From positions 930,001 through 994,000 of the forward strand of contig BLAL01000194.1 of the NCBI GenBank assembly GCA_015698045.1: DNA of 64,000 nt. Reading direction: 5' to 3'. Source of the DNA: Rhizophagus clarus (lineage: Eukaryota > Glomeromycota > Glomeromycetes > Glomerales > Glomeraceae). The notes below the pieces were generated by a model that saw only the letters and a program-made list of their open reading frames with translations, ran no database searches and was not told where the DNA came from. Within the stretch, counting starts at the first letter, position 1. Each line of letters starts with the position of its first letter. Positions 19,936-31,372 of this stretch are shown here, in pieces. Both the position numbers and the translations under genes were made by a program.

Positions 19936-22627
19936 ATGAACAACGACAAAGAACCGTACTCTGGGCAAGTGTTATGATGTTTATTTAAAAGAAAAATAGC
20001 CCTTTTTCCTTTTCTAAATTCTAACCTGATATTTAACAATATTCAAGCTCTTGTCTCGTACATAGAAGATAACACGCAGTGTTCCTACACTGAATTTCTA
20101 AATCTTAACCGTAATGTCGTTCTTTCCTCACAACCTTTTTCAAAAGAATGGAATGTTCTTGACCTCACTTGGGCTCGTAGATTCTTGAAGAAAGCAAAAG
20201 AATTAAAAGAATATGACTATGCAACTATAGAAAAGGAGGTGATGTATTCATATATTTCGCAATAATAGGGAGCTTCTGTCTATTTTTATCTAGATTAGAA
20301 GTATTGGTTTTTGTCCCAGCCCGAGTAATGATAGTGGCAACTCCACCTATTTTCATCTAGGTTAGGAGGTATCGGCTTTTATTCCGGCCCTACTATTGCG
20401 ATTTACCTTTTCTTCTTGAGATAAAGCTTTTACTTATTATATGGAAGTTTATATACTCATTTCCAGCTTCATATTCCTGTAGGTGAAAAAACAATGTGCA
20501 AACAAGGGTTTGCAGAACTACTGGGAAACAATAATCTATGAGCGGGAAAAGGTTTCGGCATCATACCTTTATGTGTTAAAATTTTTTGTATTATCGTATG
20601 AGATAACTATTAAACTCTTAAAAAATAGATGGAAGCACAGCGAGCACATCTAACGGGTAGTATGAGAGTGTATAGCAAAGTTGCAGAACGCAACAGTGAA
20701 ATACTATCCTCCGAAGACTATTCCAATATCTTTTCTTCAAATGCTTCCGTGTCCCCTGGGATTGAGGTAAATCGTATTTATGTAGTGTTTAGCGTGAAAA
20801 AAGTTGTTTCCTTATACTTTCTGGACTTATGCACAGCCAGAAACCGATGTTTCTGAGAACGAAGAAGATTCGGGAATAAGTAATTTGGATACACCAGATC
20901 ATGAGGTAATTACATCTGGCAGGTGTTATTAGCTGTAAATATTTACTATTCTCATTGTTATCTACCTGAAGGAGACGAATGATGATCAAGAGATTAAGGA
21001 GAAGACCAACTATAAAGCGAATATGTTTAAGGAAAACAAAGTAAATCTTCTTCATTAAAGAATTTTTAGGATCATTTTTTATTATAATAACAAAAATTTA
21101 TGCTTAGAAGGGACCAGTTAGAATGAGTGAGGAAAATCGAGAGGAGTTTATGAGAGCCTATAAAGAAATGGATAAAAAATACATGTGGAAACTTTCATCC
21201 GGGAGAATAGTCGAAGAAGAATTATATAAATTGGGGCTAGAGCAGGAGTTTGAGCAGTCAGTATTCATGCATGAAATTATGTTCGTGTAAGAAAGCTGTA
21301 ATAAATTGCATTGTTGTTTCATAGTGCTATTCATTCCTTTATTCTTGATGTCGAAGATGAGTTAATTATGGATCATTTTACTGGGAGAGAACTCGAGGAG
21401 ATAGGAAGCGCAACTATTCCGGAGGTACCCGAACTTTCAAATGAAATTGACGGATTTTTAGGTAAATTCCTTGGCAAGGTAATAAATATTTCATTTACGC
21501 GTTACTAGCGAACATATATATATATTGTAATAATTCACCAAGCTCTTTTCTCTCTATTGTAGACAAACTTGAACGAGATCCGACAGACGATAAAGGAATC
21601 AATGTTCGGTAATGATTACAACCGTGAGAAACATCATGACATCGATTACATATGCCTTGCTTTATATTCATTGTAAGTAGTCGTTTTTATTTTTATGCTT
21701 GTGACCATGAGACTGTCTACACGCATGCAGTATACTGTATATGGACCCATTAGAGTTTTTGTGAAGGCTGTTGTGCTTACTTATCGTGAATTGACAAACT
21801 TAATTACAGAGTGAGAGAAATAGAAAATGGTAACCTCAAAAACACGAATCTCGAGAATTGGTATAACTGTCATATCTGGAACATAATATTTGATCAAGCA
21901 TTCGGAGATATAAAGGCAGTGGCTGTTGTCAGGTTGTTTTTTTTTACTTTTAAAAAATTAGTTCTTTGATCTGACTAGATTTTTTTTTTTACAATCAAGG
22001 GGAGAAAGCACGAGCATATCAACGGCAATTCGAAAAAACAAAAAAGCAAAAAGAAAAGCAGGGGAACGTCGGAAAATTGGGCGTAGAGGGGATTGGATAC
22101 TTCGGGCAGTTGGTAACGGCAACAAAGATGAGTTTGGGGCTGGGGAGGCGGGCAAAGACTGGACAGATAAATTCGGGACGAAGTATCTCAAAGAAATTGG
22201 ACTAAAACTCCCCAAGACGCTTAAAGATATGTTAATGAATTTAATGGAGAGAATAAATTGGATTAAGGAAGTGCGCAAAAATATCCAGACTGTAGGAATT
22301 ATTCACGAAGGTATGTTTCTGAACTTGATCTTTGTAAGAATCTATCAGGCGCTTATCGCTGACTAATAACAACTTCATAATAGGTCTCATGATGTCATTG
22401 GTATATGCTGACAATCCGAAAGGATACATCTGCAGGTTTCGTCGTAGCGACCTTATGGAAGTACCAGATACGGCAGAAAAGTTTGATTCAATCTTAATGA
22501 TATTAGCATCTGTCCTAAATGCAAAGGTTAGTTTATGTTTTTCGTTCTATGTATGTTTTGTCATATAAAGTTAATGTAATTTTGCAAATGTTAGTCTGCA
22601 ATCCGAGAGACAATAAAGATAGCCTAA
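19936..22627 (+). CDS. Multi-exon protein of a Rhizophagus-expanded family of unknown function
   Basis: Exons that join in frame: one ending 20238 (ALVSYIEDNTQCSY...LDLTWARRFLKKAKEL), 20483-20551, 20629-20766, 20837-20905, 20972-21040, 21108-21286, 21325-21478, 21563-21672, 21810-21932, 22000-22310, 22384-22526, 22595-22627. The first exon is uncertain: ATG 19936 is a guess and its donor is poor. Landmarks match a family I know as abundant in Rhizophagus: MRAYKEMDKKYMWKLSSGR, AIHSFILDVEDELI, NLNEIRQTIKESM, WNIIFDQAFGDIK, RRKIGRRGDWILR, YADNPKGYICRFRR. No known catalytic motif. The frame hits TAA at 22625, but continues open in the same frame for 63 more codons to TAA 22817, with a basic, family-like text (FRKRPRDEDHHRMS, STPKKAKVCVKVYEE). 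So a premature stop late in the gene, or a shortened tail. Confidence 0.72.
20278..20392. repeat. Two imperfect tandem copies within an intron
   Basis: TCTATTTTTATCTAGATTAG...GGTTTTTGTCCCAGCCC (20278-20322) and CCTATTTTCATCTAGGTTAG...GGCTTTTATTCCGGCCC (20344-20388), about 66 bp apart, inside the intron 20239-20482. The intron is much longer than its neighbours because of it; probably an inserted repeat. Confidence 0.55.
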
Positions 22628-22819
22628 ACTAAAGGGCAGACTATCAAATCATTTAAGGGTGCTGGGTTCCGAAAACGACCTCGAGATGAAGATCACCACC
22701 GGATGTCTGCATGCTTATCAACCCCGAAGAAAGCGAAAGTGTGTGTCAAAGTGTACGAAGAACGATCATATCCAGTATCGCCATGCCCTGGATCAGAGAG
22801 TTTTGAACCATTGATTTAA

Positions 22820-23074
22820 TTTCTTTAGCAGAAAGGAAGTTAATTTAGTTTAATTATCAATATTTATAGAGAAAAATCTTTGTTATTTACGATTAATGCT
22901 GTAGTTAGTTAACGTTAATAAATAATGATAATAGTGACAACCATTAATAAATTGATACTTTTTTATGTGATGCGTTGTGGTGTATGCAAAAGTGATCGCG
23001 AACACGTGGATTTTTACTCGCTGACCAATGGTTAGGATGTCACGTGAAATTCCTTGATCGGAGTTAATATTTCT
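22820..23074. other. Intergenic spacer
   Basis: AT-rich with no coding or RNA signal seen, ending at the left end of the 3.7-kb TIR element. It includes GATCGGAGTTA just before the element, similar to a sequence upstream of the kinase gene at 9690. Confidence 0.4.
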
Positions 23075-23087
23075 CACCCCATCCGAC

Positions 23088-23187
23088 TATACTTGCCGCC
23101 CATTCCTCAAAAAGGAAATTTAAACAATGAGATCGACATTAAATCATTGTCTAAATTTCCTTTTTTGGGGAATGGGCGGCAAGTATA
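23088..23187. mobile_element. 100-bp palindromic MITE with 8-bp target duplication
   Basis: TATACTTGCCGCCCATTCC at the left pairs with its inverse at the right, and the stem continues through AAAGGAAATTTA and CAATGA, about 44 bp per arm around a 12-13 nt loop. CATCCGAC stands on both sides (23080-23087 and 23188-23195), an 8-bp duplication of the target typical of hAT elements. It sits inside the left inverted repeat of the 3.7-kb element, and the right arm (26801-26818) shows the uninterrupted sequence. Confidence 0.9.
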
Positions 23188-23382
23188 CATCCGACCGATC
23201 AACAAAGGTTCTAACCTTACATTTCATGTCTCAAGTGCCTAGGTTATATCCTTCATGGTCCGCCCATGGTTTCAACTAATGTCTGTGATATACCCTGACT
23301 TGCATGCTATGTCATGGATAAAGTGCCCATACATTAGTCATTCGTAAGTAAATTCAACATCCGATAATCCTACTTATCAGGT

Positions 23383-23478
23383 ACGGACATTTATGTCCGT
23401 TATATTTGTCTCATATCAAGTACGGACATTTATGTCCGTGATGTTTGTCTCATATCAAGTACGGACATTTATGTCCGT
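23383..23478. repeat. Left-arm palindromic iterons, ACGGACATTTATGTCCGT
   Basis: Three perfect copies at 23383, 23422 and 23461, exactly 39 bp apart, followed by degenerate copies to about 23650. Each has 8-bp arms (ACGGACAT/ATGTCCGT) around a 2-nt centre. Confidence 0.88.
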
Positions 23479-26371
23479 GATATTTGTTGTCAGTTGCTCA
23501 TGATGTCTCTTGACAGATACAGACATTTATACCTGTGACGTTTGTTGTCTGTTGCTCATGATGCTTCTTGTCAGGTGATGTCTGTGATATTTGTCATCAG
23601 TTGCTCATTATACTTCTTGATAGATACAGACTTTTATTTGTTATCATTAATTGCATATGATATTTCTGACATACTAGACATTTATCTGTTATGTTTATGA
23701 CATATACTTTCAGTTATTTGGCTTGCTTATAATCATCCATGGTATTTGCTTGCTTACCAGTTATTTAACTTGCTTATAACGATAATATATCTTAATATTT
23801 ACTATAATATATATTATTATTAGTTATTTATGTTTATATCATCCTTCATGTTATTAATGTTATAGTTCTATAAATTATTGAAGAGGTTTTTCTATATCAC
23901 TTAACCTTGCTGAAAAACTTCCAAAACTTCCAGCAATATTTTCGTAATTGCTGTTGGGTGAAATTCTTGTATCTATTCCTTTGTGATTACTTTTTCTTTT
24001 CTATTAATCATTTTTAAAAGAAGATAAAAAATGATATATCTGCTATGTATTGACCAATTGAGTTTTGAGCAGCAATAAAAAATAATCTTGTGATTATAAC
24101 ACAGACGTTCCAACAGTTCCTATTTACCTAGTTACTTAATATAATAAATAAATAGTTAATTCTCAGTTAATAAATAATTGTAATTTATTATTATAATATG
24201 ACTAGATACACAATTTTTTAAAAAAAATCCTTTGAAATTATAGATCTATCATTAACAAGTTACAAGTCTATTTTCATAAATCGTAACTATTTTCTGAACT
24301 TTTAATCTCCTGAATTGAAAGTTTCCATCAAAGTTATAATAGTAGTTGAATTATTTTCACTTGAGTAATTTAAAATAACTAAAATAAATGTATACTTTTT
24401 AGGCAAATTGTTAACATCTTGTTCATCACATATACTGTAATTGTAACAGTTTAATTTCATTTAAATTGAATGAATTGAACTGGTAATTATCAAAATGTAT
24501 AGAATAATGAAATAAATTAATTTTATTATGAAAATAATTAAGCAATAGAATAACTTTGGTTTACAATCCAAGCATTTTATGTAGCAATATTGTCATAATT
24601 AAAACAAGGTGGGTTGTTAACAACTATATGAACAATCATTTGTCATATTATTAATCATAATAAAAGAAGTTAGTAATATAAGATTATAGGACTTGATAGC
24701 AGCATGCAACATTAAAATTTTTTATAGATTAAAATAATAAATGAAAATTTTTGGTTTCGTTTTTATAATGATGTTTTAATTTTCACGAATTTTTTATTTC
24801 TTTGATTATTTTAAATTATAATAAAATTAAGAAAAAAAATTTACATGTTAACTTTTTAATTCCTTCTTTTTTTTTTTTATTCAATACATATATTTTTATT
24901 ATTTATTTTTCTTTTAAATTCAAAATATTGATATAAACAGCATTTTGTACGTCCGTCAAGTTTTTTTTGATGATAAGCAAAATCAAATTACATTAGAATA
25001 TAAACACAATACGAGTTGATCAACAAATTTTTTAGGTTTGGTTGATTAAATCTATGATCGTTACTATCTAAAAAAAAAAAAAATTAAAATTTTTATTTTT
25101 TGCCAAACTGATCAGTGATTTGCAAAATATTATCATTAATACGCGAATATGAATTTTTTAAATAGTTAAAACAATGCAAAGAATATTTATTATGCTTTTA
25201 ATTAGATGTAAACAAAAAGGACATATTACAATAAAATTATGCACAAATTGCACAAAGTATTGTTGCATATTAAATTAATTATTCATATCAATATGATATA
25301 TAGACACGTGTCAAATTGTTTATAATTTATATTTTTTGCAAATTATTAAAAAATAGTCATATGTTTAATAATAATCTATTTGATTATGATTAGCTAATCT
25401 TTGTTTTTAATTGATACAAAATTACTTATTATGGAACCAAAACCACAAAAAAAAAATTTTTTTACTTTTATAAAAGTTCTGAATTTTTAATTCTAACAGA
25501 AGACCAACATGAAATTAATGCTTTTTTGTTTATTATTATGGAAACTCCAAGAAAAAATTGTCGATAATAAAGATATATTGACGTTTTAACTTGTTATTAA
25601 ATATATGAGTTGAAAAAGCTTTAGAAAGAGTTTGATTTAAAAGAAATAATAGGGAATGAAATTTTAAAAATAAACTAAAGTTTACTTCATAAAATTAATA
25701 GAAAACTAAAACTACAGAAATTAGACCAATACAGCATTGAAAATTTGCAAGCTTATAAGAAGTACTGTGACATATCTGACAAAGTATTATATTTAGATGT
25801 AGTCCGATATTATAAAGATCAAAAACAAACATTGATCAGAAGGAAGTCATAATTTATTTACTATAATTTTATGAAATTTCTCCATTTTTTTTTCTTTTTA
25901 ACAATAACATCGATTAATAGTTATTTATTTTTTTTTTTGTTTTTTTTTTTGTAGTTTTGATGGATCTGATTAAAAAGTTTTTTTGCGAAACTTTACTGTT
26001 GCTATTTGTATAGATTTTATTTTATTAATTATTGATATAATAAAATTGTCTTTTAAAAATTTACAATAAATAATCTAGTATTGTTTAATTAAAAGGTAAC
26101 AACTATTATTTAACAATATTGGTAATTATTATTAATCTAACACATTGGTTCTACTCCAACGTTTATCATGTGACCTTTCATTGGTACATATCCCCTAAAA
26201 AATTAGATCATCATATACATAAACGTCTATGTCTGTTAATAAAGATATCATAAACAAGAGCTGATTAGTAACTGACGGACAACAAATATCATGAACATAA
26301 ATGCTTATATCTGACAAGAAATATTATAAGCAAACAAACATCACCTGTACCTAACTGACAACAAATATCAC

Positions 26372-26589
26372 GGACATAAATGTCCGTATCTGACAAGAAG
26401 CACCATGAACAATTATCATCAGTACCTGACAACAAGCACACTGACAACAAACATCACAGACATAAATGTCCGTACCTAGCAAAAAGAATCGTGAACAACA
26501 GATAACAAACGTCACAGACATAAATGTCTGTATCTGACAAGAGGCATCATGAGCATCTGACAACAAATATCACGGACATAAATGTCCGT
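26372..26589. repeat. Right-arm palindromic iterons
   Basis: Perfect copies of ACGGACATAAATGTCCGT at 26372-26389 and 26572-26589, with one- or two-base variants near 26456 and 26516. They are separated by TGACAACAAA-type spacers and are the inverted counterpart of the left-arm iterons. Confidence 0.85.
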
Positions 26590-26849
26590 ACTTGATAAAT
26601 AGGATTATCATTTACAAACTATAACTGACAATAATAAGAGATGTTGAATTTCCTTATGAATGACTAGCACACGGGTATTTTATCCATGACATAGCATGTT
26701 AGTCAAATTGTATCACGGACATGAGTTGAAACCATGGGCGGACCATGAAGGATATAACCTAGGCACTTGAGACATGAAATGTAAGGTTAGAGCCTTTGTT
26801 GATCGGTCGGATGGGGTGGAGATAAATAAGTGAACCCCTGTGCAAACTT

Positions 26850-27010
26850 GTGATCGACTATTCTTTTATGCAATATTTGTGAAACTAACTCGAAGTTATT
26901 CAAAATATAATTATCTTCAAATTTTATCATACATATTTTGAATGTTGTAATCAATAGAACTTGTACATTATTAGACCAAAATCAAAATAAAAAATAATTT
27001 AGAAAAAAAA
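26850..27010 (+). pseudogene. Relic of a kinase gene 5' end
   Basis: GACTATTCTTTTATGCAATA, TTTGTGAAACTAA, TTTTATCATACA and ACATTATTAGACCAAAATCA follow, in order, the promoter and first codons of the kinase gene at 9640-9870 (the latter ALLDHNQNNLEKQ). The copy lacks the ATG and is cut off after about 160 bp. Confidence 0.7.
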
Positions 27011-27611
27011 CCTTCTATCTGTCAAATTTTCTTGCGTAAATCTAATTTGACATGGTTGGTGCTTTTCACACAAACCTAAAACCATATTTAATATTGGCCT
27101 AATTTTTCGTTAATGCATTATAAAACTTAAATATAACATAGTTGGAATCTAAAAATATAATTCAAATATCTAACCTAACATTTTCGGTGCTTCAAAATTT
27201 AAATGTTAATCTTTGGAATCCTAAACTTGGTAAACTTGGTGGAATATCAGCCATTATTTGTTTATTATTTAATTTTATATAATATTATATGTATAATATG
27301 TACATTAAACATGTTAGTAATAGTATCATATTTTTTACGAAGAATAACGTCAAGAGTAATTTATATTAAACAAAGAGATTATTTTTATTTGTGTTTTAAA
27401 CAGCATCTATATACTTATACAAATACTGTATGATATGTTAGTACTTACTATTGGATCAAAATATAATTTGCTATCAAATACGACATTGTTGATCAGAATC
27501 TCTAGATAAAAGACTCTTCTACATATAACTTTTATCACACATTTGAAATATTCTAAGTCTCAATATTTATCTACAAAACTTCATTCATTTATTTGTAATA
27601 AAATGCGCAGT
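27011..27611. other. Intergenic, nothing recognised
   Basis: AT-rich. A 76-codon plus-strand frame at 27203-27433 is hydrophobic and shows no family resemblance; I do not count it as a gene. Confidence 0.4.
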
Positions 27612-29158
27612 TTACATAATTCTCAACAAGTGTTTTAGTCTTTTAATAATTTGAAATACTTCATAATCCTCCATTGAGAATTCCCCTTCATCTCTTATTT
27701 TTTTCTCGTAATCTTTTTTTTTAATAAGAATGTGTTCATAATCATTAGAATCATTTTCTGCCCACATTAATAGATCTTCACCAAATGTTGGTCCATAATT
27801 CTGAAATCTATTATCTACTGCATGATACACATTTTCCACATTACTTAGAATTCCATCTTTAAGGGTACGTTTATTCTTAAAGGAAAATATAAAACTATAT
27901 TTAGTTTGATAATAAAATCCAACATGATTCCAAACTAAAGGATTATATCCACCAAGAATTTCTTCTGTTTCTTTTACTTTAATAAATGTAATGGTAGCAA
28001 CTTTTCTGTTACATAATTCATGAAACTTTTTAGGAGTAAATCCATCTCTACTTCCTCTTAATAATAATTTAAATTCATACGGAAAATACAATTCTCTCAA
28101 ATACGAAAATTTGTTATTATAATCCATATTATTAATCCATCTTGAAATAGTTGAAATTATATTTAAATTAACAATTTTTGTATCAAGTACTAAATTTGTT
28201 TTTATATTTCTTGGAAGCAAAATATTATCATCATTTGGTTCACTGTCAGGATTCATATAAGAACTTAATAAATTTTTATAAAGTTGTTGATTGAAAAGTT
28301 TTTTATACGGAAGAACTTTACATAAGAATTCTTTAGGTAATAAACTATAAAATCTGATCAAAGGTATACAGTGTTGTAAAGTATTTTTCATTGTTTCAAA
28401 ATCTTCATCTGTCCAAGTATCAGGATCTGAAACAATGGTTGCATTTTTTGCAAGTCCCCATTTTAATATATATTCCCAAACTTCAATTTCTTTCATTTGT
28501 AAATCATCTCTTTTAATAAGTGAAATTAGAGATTTGTCTGGAAGTGAGGTAAAATCAAGTGAAGTAAATACTTGCTCTGGAGAGTTTGCCATAATTTCTG
28601 TACAACATTTTTGAAGTTCTAATAAATTATTGGATTGAAAACATATTCTGTGTGTAAGTTCAAAATTTTCTTTAATCCATACGGATTTATTTTCAATTAA
28701 ATATTTTTGTAAATAATCAACCAATTCTTGAAGTTGAAGTTGATCTGCGGTAGCCAATAATTCCAAATTTCCTGAAATATTATGCTGATTTAAAGAAAGA
28801 ATACCACCATAAATATACCTGAGTATACAGTACAACAAAAAAAAAAAAATAAATAAATAAATTGGGATTGTGATACGTTAAATTAAATTTATTAAAATCT
28901 TCATATTAGATTGCCAAAAATGTCACCAGAAACCTTTCAAGTAATTTTAACGTGAGTCAAAACATTATCATTATTTTTTTTATTCGATGATATAGTTCTT
29001 CTTAGATACGGAGAACGATAACATAATATATTCATATGTGCGCGAAATATTTTTACGTTGGGATCTTCACCAACTTCAATTGTAATATCATAATATTCAT
29101 CATCTTTTAATAATTCAATAAGATTTTGGCTTAATTTCGAAAAAAATTGTGTGGGCAT
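27612..29158 (-). CDS. BTB-BACK-TLDc protein, BTB domain disrupted by a small inversion
   Basis: Start chosen at ATG 29158 (MPTQFFSKLSQNLIELL), the usual family start; an in-frame ATG at 29200 would add a Lys-rich stretch. Exon 1 has the BTB front half (YYDITIEVGEDPNVKIFRAH, SPYLRRTISS). The last exon starts at 28818 (YIYGGILSLNQHN) and carries the rest of BTB, BACK (QKYLIENKSVWIKENFELTH, SFQSNNLLELQKCC, WEYILKWGLAKN) and TLDc (LRGSRDGFTPKKFHELCNRK, VTFIKVKETEEILGGYNP, FSFKNKRTLKDGILS). BTB-BACK proteins usually recruit cullin-3; TLDc is linked to oxidative-stress and V-ATPase biology. The BTB piece that should join the exons (HIRLPKMSPETFQVIL plus donor) is present but on the opposite strand at 28902-28951, so the normal splice cannot form. 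Probably a recently broken gene. Confidence 0.82.
28902..28951 (+). other. Inverted 50-bp exon-end segment inside the BTB gene
   Basis: On the plus strand these bases read HIRLPKMSPETFQVIL followed by AC, exactly the missing end of the BTB exon of the surrounding minus-strand gene, and in the right phase (2) for the next exon. The paralogue at 37545-37610 has the equivalent text in normal orientation (HIRLPKISPEIFQIIL). Imperfect inverted repeats ACGTTAAATTA (28875-28885) and TAATTTTAACGT (28942-28953) bracket it. Confidence 0.8.
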
Positions 29159-29219
29159 TTTTTTTTTTATTTTATTTTTTTTTTTTAATTCATTGAACAT
29201 TTAAATAAAATATTTTCCT

Positions 29220-29600
29220 TGTTAATGGCTGGGCACGAGCTAATGTATAAATAGGTAACAAAGAGATCGCCTTTACCATATTTATCATAACTCTACGAAT
29301 CTCTTCAGGGCCGGAATTATATAATTCCGCCTGGCATTAAAGTTTATTAATTATAGTGTGATACTACTTTATATTACAAACTATAAAGTCTCTACTTCAT
29401 TATGCTAAAGAATAAAGATTGAGAACACATACTGCTGTATTTACAAATTATAATTCTGATTATCGGAAGCAGACATTTTTCATAAAATGAAGAACTGTAC
29501 CATATTCATGTGTATGCGGAAATTTTTACGTTTAGGTCTTCGTCCAATTTCGAATCTTCAATGTAATAACATACAGTAGTATTTTCATAATATTCATTAG
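29220..29600 (-). repeat. Inverted duplicate of 37030-37450 (BTB upstream region)
   Basis: Minus-strand sequence here (GGCGGAATTATATAATTCCG, TATGATAAATATGGTAAAGG, CATACACATGAATATGGTAC, TTCTTCATTTTATGAAAAA) recurs on the plus strand at 37030-37450. It covers the promoter of the BTB-TLDc gene plus a further relic of BTB coding sequence (EYYENTTV, NVKI). Nothing else in this stretch. Confidence 0.8.
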
Positions 29601-29659
29601 GAAAAGAAAGTCGATTACATATTTTTGCACCAATTCCATTTTTTTCATGTAACAATTAT

Positions 29660-31230
29660 AGTGTTCACAATCCAAATAGCGTTGAGGCTTTTATAATCAA
29701 AGAAGCATTAGTGAATCAATATATAGCTATCGATTATAATGCAAGAAAAAGTACTTGGAATCAATTACCTGATATTTCAACATTGAGCGAAGCAGATCTT
29801 ATAATCTTATTTAATCATTAACAATTCATTCATACAATGCTTATATAACGGAAAAGCATATCAAGAATTTTAATTCCACCAAACTTATTGACCTTATTCC
29901 AACGAATCTAAAAATACGGATGATTATTTGAAAGCCTTAAATGAATTCATACGGTATGTATATATATTACTATGTGTATATATAAATCTATGTTAAATCT
30001 CAGACTTTCAGAAGTTCAATCCTACTTAAGCAACTACCTTATTCTGGTACCTGCAGATTTTCCAGGTCAGCTTTACATCAAATGAGCAATTGTTAATAAA
30101 ATGCAGTTTGGTCACAATCTTAAATCCTTGATTATATCTTGTATATGTTCCCAATCCTTGTCCACTTTATGTTAATGAATACTCGAGAAACATGTTTTTT
30201 ACTCTTCCATCCATTTTTCAATCAATTATATAAAGAGGTATTTGGGAAGAAGCGTAATTTGGCTGCAAAGCCAAAGCCATGGAGAATAAATTTGCTTCTT
30301 TATTTGGCAAGCACAGGATGGAATTTGGTTAAAGAACATTTTTCTACGTGTTGCTTATTGGATATCAAACCTTTATTGATTTGTTAGATAATTCAATACC
30401 CTCAACTTTAGACATTTACTCTAATTTATTTCACGGAAATGATTTTGAGGAATATCCCGAAACAATTTTTCGACTTTGGACAGTAATGCTAAAATCTTAG
30501 CGTAAAAACTATAATAAACTTATGTTAGCATTTCTCCCAGATACTCAATATTGGCGTAATTGTCAACATCCTATAATTAACTTACTTGAAACAGAATTAC
30601 GGATTCTTGATGAATATCCTGTCGAGGACTTCCATAGCCTTGTACGACGTCATACCAGCTCAAAAATCAATACGCCTGACTGGCTCAGACGTGATGCAAT
30701 TTTCATTGATCATTGCCGGCATGAGAATGATTTTGCATCTTTTTCAGGACTCCTTATACTAAGAAAAATCTAGATACGATGACAAAGCAACTGCAATCTT
30801 CCTTTTAGATTTTTTTGAAAAAGTTGTGAATTGATAAAGAAAAATGTAATGTTAAAACTGAGGGTAAAAAGATTAAAAAACAAATTTACTTTTTCCACCA
30901 CTTACTAAAGGTTTTCCAAAGGGGCTTTACCTTCAGGATATCATACTTCACATCCACCTAACCAAGATATCTTTTGTGATTGGAAATAATGTACAATTCT
31001 TTACTTGTAAATGGGAAGGCTTTGGGTTGTGGGCATGCACATAATATGGGTTAAAATGTATTTATTGTCTTAAATATTTTTATTCTGGGATTGATGAACT
31101 TTCTAATTCATATAAATGAATAAGAATTGAAGAATCAACGCAAAAAAAATGAAGAGGATGAATTATTGGTTGGTACTGAAGAGTTTCGGAATAATAATAC
31201 AATTGATGAAGATATTACATCATAAAAATT
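29660..31230 (+). pseudogene. Broken member of a Rhizophagus multicopy family with RING-like C-terminus
   Basis: Frames along the plus strand give family text in order: ARKSTWNQLPDISTLSEADL, then (about 30170) MFFTLPSIFQ, WNLVKEHFSTC, STLDIYSNLFHGNDFEEYPE, NYNKLMLAFLPDTQYWRNCQ, YPVEDFHSLVRRHTSSKINT, WLRRDAIFIDHCRHENDFAS, LPSGYHTSHPPNQDIFCDW and finally LKCIYCLKYFYSGIDELSNS, where the family has a Cys/His RING-like end. Several frameshifts and stops separate them. I recognise the family as numerous in Rhizophagus but do not know its function; origin from a mobile element is possible. Confidence 0.7.
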
Positions 31231-31372
31231 TAATCAAGATTTTGTTCAATTACAAACCGAACTTTATTATGTAAAAAATTTTTTTACATTATCATTCAGT
31301 GTTGAACAAAATACACAAGTAGATAAAATAAATAAATAATAATATCAAAATATTAATAATCCATTGCTTGCA

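Larger units (their letters stand above)
23075..26818. mobile_element. 3.7-kb non-autonomous element with long terminal inverted repeats
   Basis: The left end (CACCCCATCCGACC, then CGATCAACAAAGG, CTAACCTTACATTTCATGTC, AGTGCCTAGGTTATATCC, CATGGTCCGCCCATGG) is repeated in inverted order at 26600-26818. Inverted similarity extends about 500 bp or more inward from each end. Each arm carries several copies of the palindrome ACGGACATTTATGTCCGT. The interior (23.8-26.1 kb) is very AT-rich; one short unrecognised coding relic lies near 25690-25850 (ENLQAYKKYCDISDKVLYL). No transposase recognised. No obvious target duplication. A MULE-like class is possible from the long arms but not shown. Confidence 0.8.

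Noticed and set aside
23383-23650. A CRISPR-like array
   Set aside because: The repeats are palindromic iterons in an inverted arm of a eukaryotic element, with non-unique spacers.
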